Assembly: GCF_027364955.1 (NCBI RefSeq)
Contig: NZ_DAHXOI010000014.1
Location: 1-63,741, forward strand
Source: Ferrimicrobium sp.
GTDB taxonomy: Bacteria > Actinomycetota > Acidimicrobiia > Acidimicrobiales > Acidimicrobiaceae
Length of the DNA: 63,741 nucleotides
Direction: 5' to 3'
In this document: positions 53,984 through 61,363 of the stretch, piece by piece
How the letters are laid out: every line of letters starts with the position of its first letter
How positions within the stretch are numbered: position 1 is the first letter of the stretch
Notes under the pieces: generated by a model
Told to the model about the DNA's origin: nothing
Databases searched by the model: none
Seen by the model: the letters and a program-made list of their open reading frames with translations, nothing else
Position numbers and translations under genes: made by a program

Positions 53984-54943
53984 ATGTCGGTTGATGTGTT
54001 GGTGATAGCTGAGGCGGTGGCGGGGGAAGTCCTGGATGTCACCTATGAGCTGTTAGGAAAGGGTCGGGAACTCAGCGATGGTTTCTCGGGTGAGCTTGGA
54101 GCCGTGCTGATCGGTGAACCATCTCCCCAGGATCTTTTCGGAGCGGCTGATGTGCTCTATTCAATGAGCGGCATGGAGGCCGGTTACTGTGCGCCTCAGT
54201 GGGAGATGGCGCTTGGGGAGGTCCTCCGCAGCGCCGATCCGAAGGTGGTTTTGGTCAGCACCGGTACGGTGGGGATCGACTTGGCCGGCGCCCTAGCGAC
54301 GCAATTTGGTGGTGTACTCGCCTCGTATGTCATCGATGCGGTGATGGAGGAGGGGTCGCTGGTGGTGACCTCGCAGCTCTACGGCGGCAAGTTGTTGTCA
54401 GAGGTGGAGATCGACAGCTTTCCAGCTGTGCTCTCGGTCCTCCCCGGGTCATTTGTCTCCGATGCTGGGCGAGTGGCAGGTGAGCCAAGGCGCGAAGTCA
54501 TTGATGTCGGTGGGTCAGTATCGAGCGCGAAAGGTGTTGCGATTGAGCTTCGCGAGCCCGACAGCAGTGGTGTGGACATCACCGCTGCGCCGCTCCTCGT
54601 GTCGGTCGGTCGGGGTATTGGATCGAAGGAGAATGTCGAACTGGTGGCAGAGTTGGCTGAAGCGATGAAGGCACCACTCTCCGCCTCGAGGCCGGTGATT
54701 GACCAGGGTTGGTTGCCAAAGCCGCATCAGGTCGGTAAGTCAGGCAAGAAGGTCAAGCCGACGGTCTATCTCGCCTTCGGCATCTCAGGGGCGCCCGAAC
54801 ACCTTGAGGGGATGCGTAGTGCCGATGTGATCATCGCCTGCAACACCGACGCAAAAGCACCGATCTTTGAGGTTGCCCACTACGGCACTACGTTGGATCT
54901 CTTCGACCTCGTTCCGGAATTGACTGATCAAGTCGGAGGCTGA
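53984..54943 (+). CDS. etfA: Electron-transfer flavoprotein subunit alpha
   Basis: 319 residues. The C-terminal FAD-binding region is intact: GRGIGSKENVELV, SRPVIDQGWLP, VGKSGKKVKPTVYLAFGISG and CNTDAKAPIFEVAHYGT. It forms the FAD-binding half of the heterodimer with EtfB. There is no acyl-CoA dehydrogenase gene nearby, so a fatty-acid role is unlikely. Confidence 0.93.
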   Translation: MSVDVLVIAEAVAGEVLDVTYELLGKGRELSDGFSGELGAVLIGEPSPQDLFGAADVLYSMSGMEAGYCAPQWEMALGEVLRSADPKVVLVSTGTVGIDLAGALATQFGGVLASYVIDAVMEEGSLVVTSQLYGGKLLSEVEIDSFPAVLSVLPGSFVSDAGRVAGEPRREVIDVGGSVSSAKGVAIELREPDSSGVDITAAPLLVSVGRGIGSKENVELVAELAEAMKAPLSASRPVIDQGWLPKPHQVGKSGKKVKPTVYLAFGISGAPEHLEGMRSADVIIACNTDAKAPIFEVAHYGTTLDLFDLVPELTDQVGG

Positions 54944-54945
54944 GG

Positions 54946-57111
54946 GTGCTTGTTGGGGTCATAGAGACGAGGAAGATCTTCGGGGGGGAGACCGAGACGG
55001 CGAAGATGGTGTTCTATCTTCTTGCCGTTATCGTCCTAGCGATCTTCTTTACCGGCTTCTTTAAGCGAGTCATCGAGTATAACCACGGAAGACGCTCAGC
55101 CGCATTCTCCTGGTTGCGAAAACGTGATGCCAGCGACATCCCGGAGGTGTCAGAGCGCCCGAAGTTTGCGAGTTCCTTGGTGACGATCGCGGCCAACAAG
55201 ACGGTCACCAAGTCCAAAAAAAAGGTTGGAGTGAGCCATCTCCTGCTCTTTTGGGGATTCATTGGGCTCTTTCTCGCGACCTCGATTCTTAGCCTCGACT
55301 ATGACATCCTTGGCAATGCTTCACGCTTCATCACCGGACATACCTACAGCTTCTTTCAGGGTCCGTTCTATCTAGGCTACAATGCGGTCTTTGACCTGGC
55401 TGGGCTGGCGGCGCTGGTGGGAACCATTCTGCTGGCCTATCGGCGCTGGTTTTCGCGCGAGATTGCGCTCGACTACACGCGGGCACAACGTCCAGAGGGG
55501 GGGTACTCCAGGGCCAAGATCGTGCTTGGTGATCAGGTCTTTGTTGTGGGTCTCCTTCTGATCCTTATCACGGGGATCCTGATTCAGGGACTGCGCATTG
55601 ATGGCGAGGGGTTTCCGAGTTTCGAGCGCTGGACGTGGCTCGGTTATCTCGTTGGTAAGGGGCTGGTCTCGCTCGGTGTCGGCTCGGCCGGTGCTCGAGC
55701 GATTCATGCCTGGCTGTGGTGGGTTCATGTCGGCATGGCTCTTGCATTTGTTGCCTATATTCCGTGGTCAAAGGCGTGGCATATGTTGGCATCCCCGACC
55801 AATCTCGCCGTCAGGGATCTCGCAACGACGAGGCGGATTCCCACTCCACCAGAGGGTAAGACTGGCTATGACTCTATCGATGACTTTACCCCGCGAGAGC
55901 TATTGGGCTTTGATTCGTGCACCAAGTGCGGACGCTGTCACGCTGTCTGTCCTGCGCGAACGGCTGGTGCCCCACTCTCACCCCGTGACTTTATTCTGGA
56001 CCTGCGCCAGTGGGTAGACCGCAGTCGGCACGTCCCTCTTCTCCTCGATACCGAAACTCGCCCCGTGGCGTCGGGACCGCTGCTGACTGATGGAGCACTC
56101 GCAGGTGATGTGATCGTGGACAAAACACTCTGGTCATGTACCACGTGTATGGCTTGTGTCGAGATCTGCCCAGTTGGTATCGAACACGTGCCAACCATCG
56201 TACAACTCAGACGCTCATTGGTTGATCGAGGAGAGATGGAGCCCACCCTCCAGTCGGCGTTGCAAAATATTGCAACGCAGGGTAACTCCTTTGGTAAGAG
56301 TGCCCGCATGCGCGCGCGCTGGACCAAGGGATTGGACTTTCCTATTGTCGATGCACGTAAGGAGCATGTGGAGTATCTGTGGTTCTTGGGCGATTTTGCC
56401 TCCTTTGATGAGCGCCTGATGAGTATCTCGCAGACGCTCGCCAAAGTGCTCAACGCCAGTGGGGTCTCGTTTGGGATTCTCTTCGATGATGAGCGTAACG
56501 CCGGCAACGATGTACGTCGGGTAGGCGAGGAAGGTCTCTTTGAGATGCTCGTTGAACAGAATATGGCGGCCTTCTCCAAGGCTTCGTTTGATAAGATCTT
56601 TACGACGGATCCTCATACGTTCAACACACTTCGCAATGAGTATCCGTCCTTTGGGCTCGACAAACCGGTACTGCACTACTCTGAGTTACTCGCCATCCTC
56701 ATGTTCACCGAGGAGGTTGCTCCGCGCAGCTTAGGACGCAGGGTGACCTATCACGATCCCTGTTATCTGGGTCGGTACAATCGGATTTTTGACACACCGA
56801 GGGCGGTGATCGCTGGACTGGGCTGTGAACTCGTTGAGATGCCACGACATGGAGCAAACTCCTTCTGTTGTGGAGCCGGCGGTGGAAGAATCTGGATGGA
56901 CGACTCCTATCTGGAGGAACGGCCGTCGGTGAACCGAATCAAGGAGGCGCAAGGCCTTGGGGTTGACTACTTCGTCGTAGCCTGCCCAAAGGATTACGCG
57001 ATGTTCTCTGATGCGGTCAAGACGGTAGGGATTGAGGACTCCCTGAAGGTGATCGACATCGTTGAACTCTTCGCCGAGGCAACCGAGGCGACCGAACTGG
57101 TCGACGTCTGA
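54946..57111 (+). CDS. emo: ETF:menaquinone oxidoreductase (EMO/EtfD-like)
   Basis: 721 residues. The N-terminal half (about 20-285) has five or so membrane helices of the nitrate-reductase gamma type that would hold b-hemes. Then come two [4Fe-4S] motifs (CTKCGRCHAVCP and CTTCMACVEICP). A CCG-type half with YHDPCYLGRYNRIFD and NSFCCGAGGGRIW follows. This architecture is that of EMO and mycobacterial EtfD, which accept electrons from EtfBA and reduce menaquinone. GTG 54946 follows GGAGG. It overlaps the zinc-finger gene by 1 nt. Confidence 0.9.
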   Translation: MLVGVIETRKIFGGETETAKMVFYLLAVIVLAIFFTGFFKRVIEYNHGRRSAAFSWLRKRDASDIPEVSERPKFASSLVTIAANKTVTKSKKKVGVSHLLLFWGFIGLFLATSILSLDYDILGNASRFITGHTYSFFQGPFYLGYNAVFDLAGLAALVGTILLAYRRWFSREIALDYTRAQRPEGGYSRAKIVLGDQVFVVGLLLILITGILIQGLRIDGEGFPSFERWTWLGYLVGKGLVSLGVGSAGARAIHAWLWWVHVGMALAFVAYIPWSKAWHMLASPTNLAVRDLATTRRIPTPPEGKTGYDSIDDFTPRELLGFDSCTKCGRCHAVCPARTAGAPLSPRDFILDLRQWVDRSRHVPLLLDTETRPVASGPLLTDGALAGDVIVDKTLWSCTTCMACVEICPVGIEHVPTIVQLRRSLVDRGEMEPTLQSALQNIATQGNSFGKSARMRARWTKGLDFPIVDARKEHVEYLWFLGDFASFDERLMSISQTLAKVLNASGVSFGILFDDERNAGNDVRRVGEEGLFEMLVEQNMAAFSKASFDKIFTTDPHTFNTLRNEYPSFGLDKPVLHYSELLAILMFTEEVAPRSLGRRVTYHDPCYLGRYNRIFDTPRAVIAGLGCELVEMPRHGANSFCCGAGGGRIWMDDSYLEERPSVNRIKEAQGLGVDYFVVACPKDYAMFSDAVKTVGIEDSLKVIDIVELFAEATEATELVDV

Positions 57112-57416
57112 TGGAGTGCCCGACCTGTGACGCCGCAAATCTCGGATACGAGAGTCTGCATCGGCATCTGATTGCGCGTCATCCAGATCTTATTGCCATC
57201 GTGGCAAAAGGAAGTCGGCCCTCGTACCGGGTCAACTGTCCACTCTGTGAGGAGGCCTATGTCCAAGCGATCAAGCGTGGGCATCCCGAGGATGGTTTTA
57301 TTGAGGAGTACGAAGCAGATATCAGGTTGGTGGGGATGGATATCCTCGTGCAACATCTGATTGGCGAACATCCCAGTGAAGTTGGTTATCATCGAGAAGA
57401 GGAGAGAGATGAGTAA
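57111..57416 (+). CDS. Double zinc-finger-like protein in the sHdr operon
   Basis: 101 residues. The N-terminus has CPTC followed 12 residues later by HLIARH, a C-x2-C-x12-H-x4-H arrangement as in C2H2 fingers. The second half has CPLC and, after a longer insert, QHLIGEH (H-x4-H). It lies between emo and lbpA with 1-nt and 8-nt overlaps, so it is co-translated. No known sHdr component of this kind comes to mind; it may be an assembly factor, a small nucleic-acid binder or a lipoate/sulfur chaperone. Zinc binding is inferred from the spacing. Confidence 0.7.
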   Translation: MECPTCDAANLGYESLHRHLIARHPDLIAIVAKGSRPSYRVNCPLCEEAYVQAIKRGHPEDGFIEEYEADIRLVGMDILVQHLIGEHPSEVGYHREEERDE

Positions 57417-57849
57417 AGAAAACGGATGCGAGCTTCCAGAGGATCTGTACTATCTGATCGAGAAGCATGTCTGGGCACGCCCCGATGGTGATGAGGTGGT
57501 GATTGGACTCACCGATGTGGCGCAGAATCTTGCGAAGACGATTATCTCAGTCTCACTGAAGGCTGCGGGTAAACCAGTGAAGAAGGGTCGCAGTCTCGCC
57601 ACTGTCGAGAGTGGAAAGTGGGTTGGCCCCGTGCCCTGTCCAGTGGAGGGTGAGGTGCTCGCGGTCAATGAACGCTTGGTAGGGACTCCTGGACTCTTGA
57701 ACTCGGATCCTTATGGCGAGGGTTGGGTAGCGAGAGTAGCGCCGAGCAATTGGGAGAGCGACCTCGCTGAACTTGCGACGGGCATGGAGGGGGTACAACA
57801 ATATAAGGCGTTCCTCGATGACCAAGGAATTGTGTGTAGCGACGGCTAG
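57409..57849 (+). CDS. lbpA: Lipoate-binding protein LbpA (first copy)
   Basis: 146 residues, GcvH-like. The lipoylated lysine is expected in VESGKWVGPVPCPVEGEV (GcvH usual ESVK). It has single cysteines near both termini (ENGCELP and GIVCSDG) and one next to the lysine motif. LbpA carries lipoate as the sulfur-bearing arm for sHdr, distinct from glycine cleavage; no other gcv gene is near. ATG 57409 follows GAAGAGGAGAG and overlaps the zinc-finger stop. Confidence 0.92.
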   Translation: MSKENGCELPEDLYYLIEKHVWARPDGDEVVIGLTDVAQNLAKTIISVSLKAAGKPVKKGRSLATVESGKWVGPVPCPVEGEVLAVNERLVGTPGLLNSDPYGEGWVARVAPSNWESDLAELATGMEGVQQYKAFLDDQGIVCSDG

Positions 57850-57851
57850 CG

Positions 57852-58298
57852 ATGGAGACGTGGGCCGGGTGCGCTTTCCCTACTGATCGATACTATGACC
57901 TCGATGCTGATGTCTGGGTGAAGGTCGAGGGAGGACTAGCGCGCGTGGGGATGACTGACGTTGCCCAGACTCGAATGGGTAGGTTGGTGCAGTTGAGTTG
58001 GAAGCCGGTGGGACGGAACGTGGCGCGTGGGCGCCCACTGACGGTATTGGAAAGTGCAAAGTGGGTGGGCCCCTTGATCTCACCGTTGACCGGAGTGATC
58101 CGGGAGAACAATCGGATCGCCTTTGACGCCGATGTCGCAGTTGCTAACAGAGACCCCTATGAGGTTGGCTGGCTGTACCTTATCGAGTACTCCAATGATC
58201 AGGAGTTGGAAGGGTTGGCGGATGGCCCGAAGGCGTTCGATCACTATCGCGAGGTGATCGAACGGGAAGGAATTCAGTGCTTTCGATGTGCTGAGTAG
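57852..58298 (+). CDS. lbpA: Lipoate-binding protein LbpA (second copy)
   Basis: 148 residues, about a third identical to the preceding copy by eye. The lysine motif is VLESAKWVGPLISPLTGVI. Termini again carry cysteines (WAGCAFP and GIQCFRCAE). Two adjacent LbpA genes suggest paralogs with separate partners, for example sHdrB1 and sHdrB3. It starts 2 nt after the first copy. Confidence 0.92.
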   Translation: METWAGCAFPTDRYYDLDADVWVKVEGGLARVGMTDVAQTRMGRLVQLSWKPVGRNVARGRPLTVLESAKWVGPLISPLTGVIRENNRIAFDADVAVANRDPYEVGWLYLIEYSNDQELEGLADGPKAFDHYREVIEREGIQCFRCAE

Positions 58299-58319
58299 AA
58301 AGGAAGAGGGGGGATAACT

Positions 58320-58808
58320 GTGTCAAATGATGAGTCCAAGAAGATGGCGATGATCTGCTGGAGCAATGACCTGGATCGGGTGTGGCCGGTGTTAATACTG
58401 GCGACGACGGCTGCGGCCTCGGGACTCGAGGTGGATGTGTTTTTCACCTTCTGGGGCCTGCGGGTGCTCCAGAAGAACAGCATCAGAGTGACGGGCAGCA
58501 ACTGGATGCAAAAGGCGGAGTCGCTCGTGGATGCGGGCGGGACCGATCGGCTGCGGTTGGGCAAGATCAACTTTGCTGGTGTCGGTACCAAGATGATCAA
58601 GACTCTCGCAACCGACCACAAGGTCGCTTCGCCAACGGAGCTACTTGAGATGGCACTCGATCTTGAGGTTCGATTGCACCCATGCCAGATGACCATGGAT
58701 CTTTACGGGCTGAGCAAGGATGATTTCATCGACGGAATTCAACCCCCGATCGGTGCGGCAAGTTTTATTAACATGGCGGCTGAGGCTGATATCAGTATGT
58801 TCATATGA
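58320..58808 (+). CDS. DsrE3A-like sulfur carrier
   Basis: 162 residues of the DsrE/DsrF/DrsH-like family (larger than DsrE). KMAMICWSNDLDRVWPVLIL opens the fold and VRLHPCQMTMDLYGL carries the conserved acceptor cysteine. VDVFFTFWGLRVLQKNS is typical of DsrE3A, which moves thiosulfate or persulfide sulfur to TusA and sHdr. The GTG start follows GAAGAGGGG. Confidence 0.85.
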   Translation: MSNDESKKMAMICWSNDLDRVWPVLILATTAAASGLEVDVFFTFWGLRVLQKNSIRVTGSNWMQKAESLVDAGGTDRLRLGKINFAGVGTKMIKTLATDHKVASPTELLEMALDLEVRLHPCQMTMDLYGLSKDDFIDGIQPPIGAASFINMAAEADISMFI

Positions 58809-58827
58809 GGCAGAAATTGACCCCGTC

Positions 58828-59475
58828 GTGTTGATCTATGCGGATGCTAGCGATGCTGTCGCTCGAGCGAGTGTCGAGCGTGCTGCGCGACAGAGCAATA
58901 TCGAGCTAACATCAGACCCTGGCATTGCAGAGGTTCTCCTTCTTCCATTGTCGGAGGAGGCCGATCTGGTGAGCATCACCGAGGTACGTTCACAGAACCC
59001 GCGTGCAACCCTTATCGCACATACCATGGTCCAGAAGCAGGATCTTTGGGCAGCTGCCGAACGAGCTGGAGCAGACAGAATCGAGAACTCTGGTGGACTG
59101 GGAGTCTTACTCCGGCGGCTGGTGAAGGAGTTTGAGTCGGGTTCTCAACGTCCGCGGATGGTCCCGTTATGCTCGGTCGGAGATGTAGCGGGTCGTCTGG
59201 GAATCCTCGCCTGCGTCCAACACGAGCTCGGTGAGTTGATTCTGATCAAGGACCAGGGCAAGCCGGTCTGTTTGGTGGGACCGTGTCCTCACGCTGCCGG
59301 CTCCTTGGCGAGTGCGTTGATCGAGGATGGGGTCATGACCTGCCCGGAACACGGGAGCCAGTTTTCCATCGACACAGGGGAGCGAACGAGAGGGCCAGCC
59401 GATGAGGGGCTCCAGCAGTTGCGCGTAGTGGAGGAGGATGGGAAGTACTGGGTCGTCGCAGCACCTGGCGTCTAG
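58828..59475 (+). CDS. Rieske protein with receiver-like N-terminal domain
   Basis: About 215 residues from GTG 58828 (start uncertain). The first 100 residues read as an alpha/beta domain like a response-regulator receiver (VLIYADASDAVARASVERAA), but no clear phosphorylated Asp is seen. The C-terminal 90 residues are a Rieske [2Fe-2S] domain with CPHAAGSLA and CPEHGSQF. Such soluble Rieske domains usually act as ferredoxins. Closing the sHdr operon, it may deliver electrons or sense redox state. The fusion is not a known sHdr component. Confidence 0.72.
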   Translation: MLIYADASDAVARASVERAARQSNIELTSDPGIAEVLLLPLSEEADLVSITEVRSQNPRATLIAHTMVQKQDLWAAAERAGADRIENSGGLGVLLRRLVKEFESGSQRPRMVPLCSVGDVAGRLGILACVQHELGELILIKDQGKPVCLVGPCPHAAGSLASALIEDGVMTCPEHGSQFSIDTGERTRGPADEGLQQLRVVEEDGKYWVVAAPGV

Positions 59476-59499
59476 CTTTGTGTGCCGTGGAGAACGGAC

Positions 59500-59874
59500 C
59501 TAGGCGAGTCGAGCTACCTTGGCTGTGGGCAATGGCTCCTCATCGGTGGCGATGAGTCGCTGTTTTCGGTCGATCTCGTCATGCATCACCTCTCGGAGTG
59601 TCGTGATCGCGGTGAGGATCTGTGGATGGGAGAGAGAGTAGGTCACGGAGGTGCCGTCTCGGGTCGCGTTGACGAGGCCACGATCCCTGAGGACGGTCAG
59701 ATGCTGGGAGATGTTGGTCTGTGGTGAACCTATCTCCTCCACGAGGTTCGAAACGGTGCGCGGTCGCTCCCCGAGGAGGGTGAGGATCAGAAGCCGCTTG
59801 GGATCATTCAGCGCCTTGCACATGATCGAAACAAGGAGTTCGTACTCGTCTTTCAGTTCCTCTTTGCTAGTCAT
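59500..59874 (-). CDS. ArsR-family regulator, probable sHdr regulator
   Basis: 124 residues. VSIMCKALNDPKRLLILTLL, then the recognition helix GSPQTNISQHLTVLRDRG and the wing DGTSVTYSLSHP show a complete ArsR protein. Only one cysteine is present (Cys near residue 19), fewer than the paired cysteines reported for sHdrR-type thiol sensors. It faces the operon and ends 24 nt after the Rieske gene. Control of the sHdr genes is inferred. Confidence 0.82.
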   Translation of the reverse strand: MTSKEELKDEYELLVSIMCKALNDPKRLLILTLLGERPRTVSNLVEEIGSPQTNISQHLTVLRDRGLVNATRDGTSVTYSLSHPQILTAITTLREVMHDEIDRKQRLIATDEEPLPTAKVARLA

Positions 59875-60064
59875 AAAACTAGGCTAGCTGCATTCGGGTA
59901 TTCACGATGCCCTTTGAAGTGGTCTCGGGATTATGGGTCAGCTTTTCCGACGTAATGGGCACCCTGGTGAGTCGCCCAAGCCAAGCAAAGGGGTGATCAT
60001 CTGGTCGATTGCTTAGAGGGCTATCTATCCATCTCCGTCGTTAGAGCAGTGCTGGCAAGCGATG
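59875..60064. other. Short intergenic region
   Basis: No supported feature apart from the leaders of flanking genes. Confidence 0.3.
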
Positions 60065-61153
60065 TTAGCGCGTCAGCTCTGTCATGATTCTCTCGAGTGG
60101 TTGCTTGAGGTCATCCGATGAGATACCAGGTGCATCCTCAATGATTTCGTTATAGAGGTGGTTCCATCTGTCACCGAGGAGTAGGTCAAGCTGTTCCCCG
60201 ATGATCGCGGTTGCCAGTTTGAGGGGTGCATCAAGAGGATAGACCGTGAAGTCACCCTCCAGTGATGCATCGAGAATCTCTCGTCCGTCGAGGAACAGCA
60301 CCCATCTGATGAGACCTCCAGCAGCCTTATAGACAGCGTGGTGCATCGTGACATCGTTTTTGATGGTGAGCCCGGCGATTCGGCGACCTCCACCACCATT
60401 GGTCCAGTTCTCATCCGACATCGTCCGTTCGGTGGCGATGAGCTGGGTATGCTCATCCACCGTTAGGTACTCGGTCGGCAGGATCGGGCGCTCGAGGAGA
60501 TTCGATACCTTTGTCAGGTAGGTCTCAAGTACTCGTTCTGGTTCTGGGGGGAGTTCGAGCTCGCGGGTGATGCATGTGACGTACTCTTGGAGGTTTTGGT
60601 AGAGCTTGTCGCGCATCTTTTCGGTATCAACGTGCAGGACAGAGGCCATAGTGTTGAGATCGATGTCGAACATGAAGCTCGAGACCAGCACCTCAGCGTT
60701 GCCGATACGAGCAGCACCGCAGCCGCCAATCTTATGACCGTTGACTTGGATGTCGTTAATGGGACGCATCTGCGCTGGGATACCAAGCTCTTGGTACGTT
60801 GCAACAATTGGTTCAATGAAGAGTTGGTAGCGCGCCTCAATCGAGCGCGGGAGTGAGTTCGGTGAGAAAATCCATTGCACAAAGACTTGGTTCGCATCTA
60901 AGTAGACGGCTCCGCCTCCGACTTGGCGCCGAATCACTTCGAGCCCGAGGTCGGCAACTCTTGTGAGATCGAGTTCGTGTTGTGCATCCTGATGATAGCC
61001 AATACAGATGTAGGGTTTAGCTGGTTGGACGAGGCAGATCGTGTCGGGCGTATCTGGTGTATAGGCCTCCGCAATCGCATGGTAGATAGCTTGTGAGTGA
61101 AGTGGGGAGACTGAAAACGCGCGAATGATGCGAATTGGAGTAGTATCAATCAT
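60065..61153 (-). CDS. lplA: Lipoate-protein ligase A-like enzyme
   Basis: About 362 residues. The core has RRQVGGGAVYLDANQ, NDIQVNGHKIGGCGAARIG and VLVSSFMFDID, the lipoate/ATP and lysine-acceptor motifs of LplA. A long C-terminal domain follows (about 255-362), as in full-length LplA. With LbpA encoded nearby, it is the likely lipoylating enzyme of the sHdr system. ATG 61153 is chosen, with no clear ribosome site. Whether it can handle octanoate is unknown. Confidence 0.88.
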   Translation of the reverse strand: MIDTTPIRIIRAFSVSPLHSQAIYHAIAEAYTPDTPDTICLVQPAKPYICIGYHQDAQHELDLTRVADLGLEVIRRQVGGGAVYLDANQVFVQWIFSPNSLPRSIEARYQLFIEPIVATYQELGIPAQMRPINDIQVNGHKIGGCGAARIGNAEVLVSSFMFDIDLNTMASVLHVDTEKMRDKLYQNLQEYVTCITRELELPPEPERVLETYLTKVSNLLERPILPTEYLTVDEHTQLIATERTMSDENWTNGGGGRRIAGLTIKNDVTMHHAVYKAAGGLIRWVLFLDGREILDASLEGDFTVYPLDAPLKLATAIIGEQLDLLLGDRWNHLYNEIIEDAPGISSDDLKQPLERIMTELTR

Positions 61154-61363
61154 CGATAGAAGTCTAGTGACAAATTCGTCATCGAAGCCCGCGATATTGT
61201 GCCGCACAGTCTCGACTGTTTAGTATTCTGCTGGGTGCTCATTGTGATAACTACAGCCACGGTTCTAGGGCCGATGCACAGGGTTCCTCCAATTCAGCAG
61301 GATTGCTGGAATCGAGGGACCCCTATGGTATGCAAGAATACTTGTGGGTGGGTTATGGCCCTA

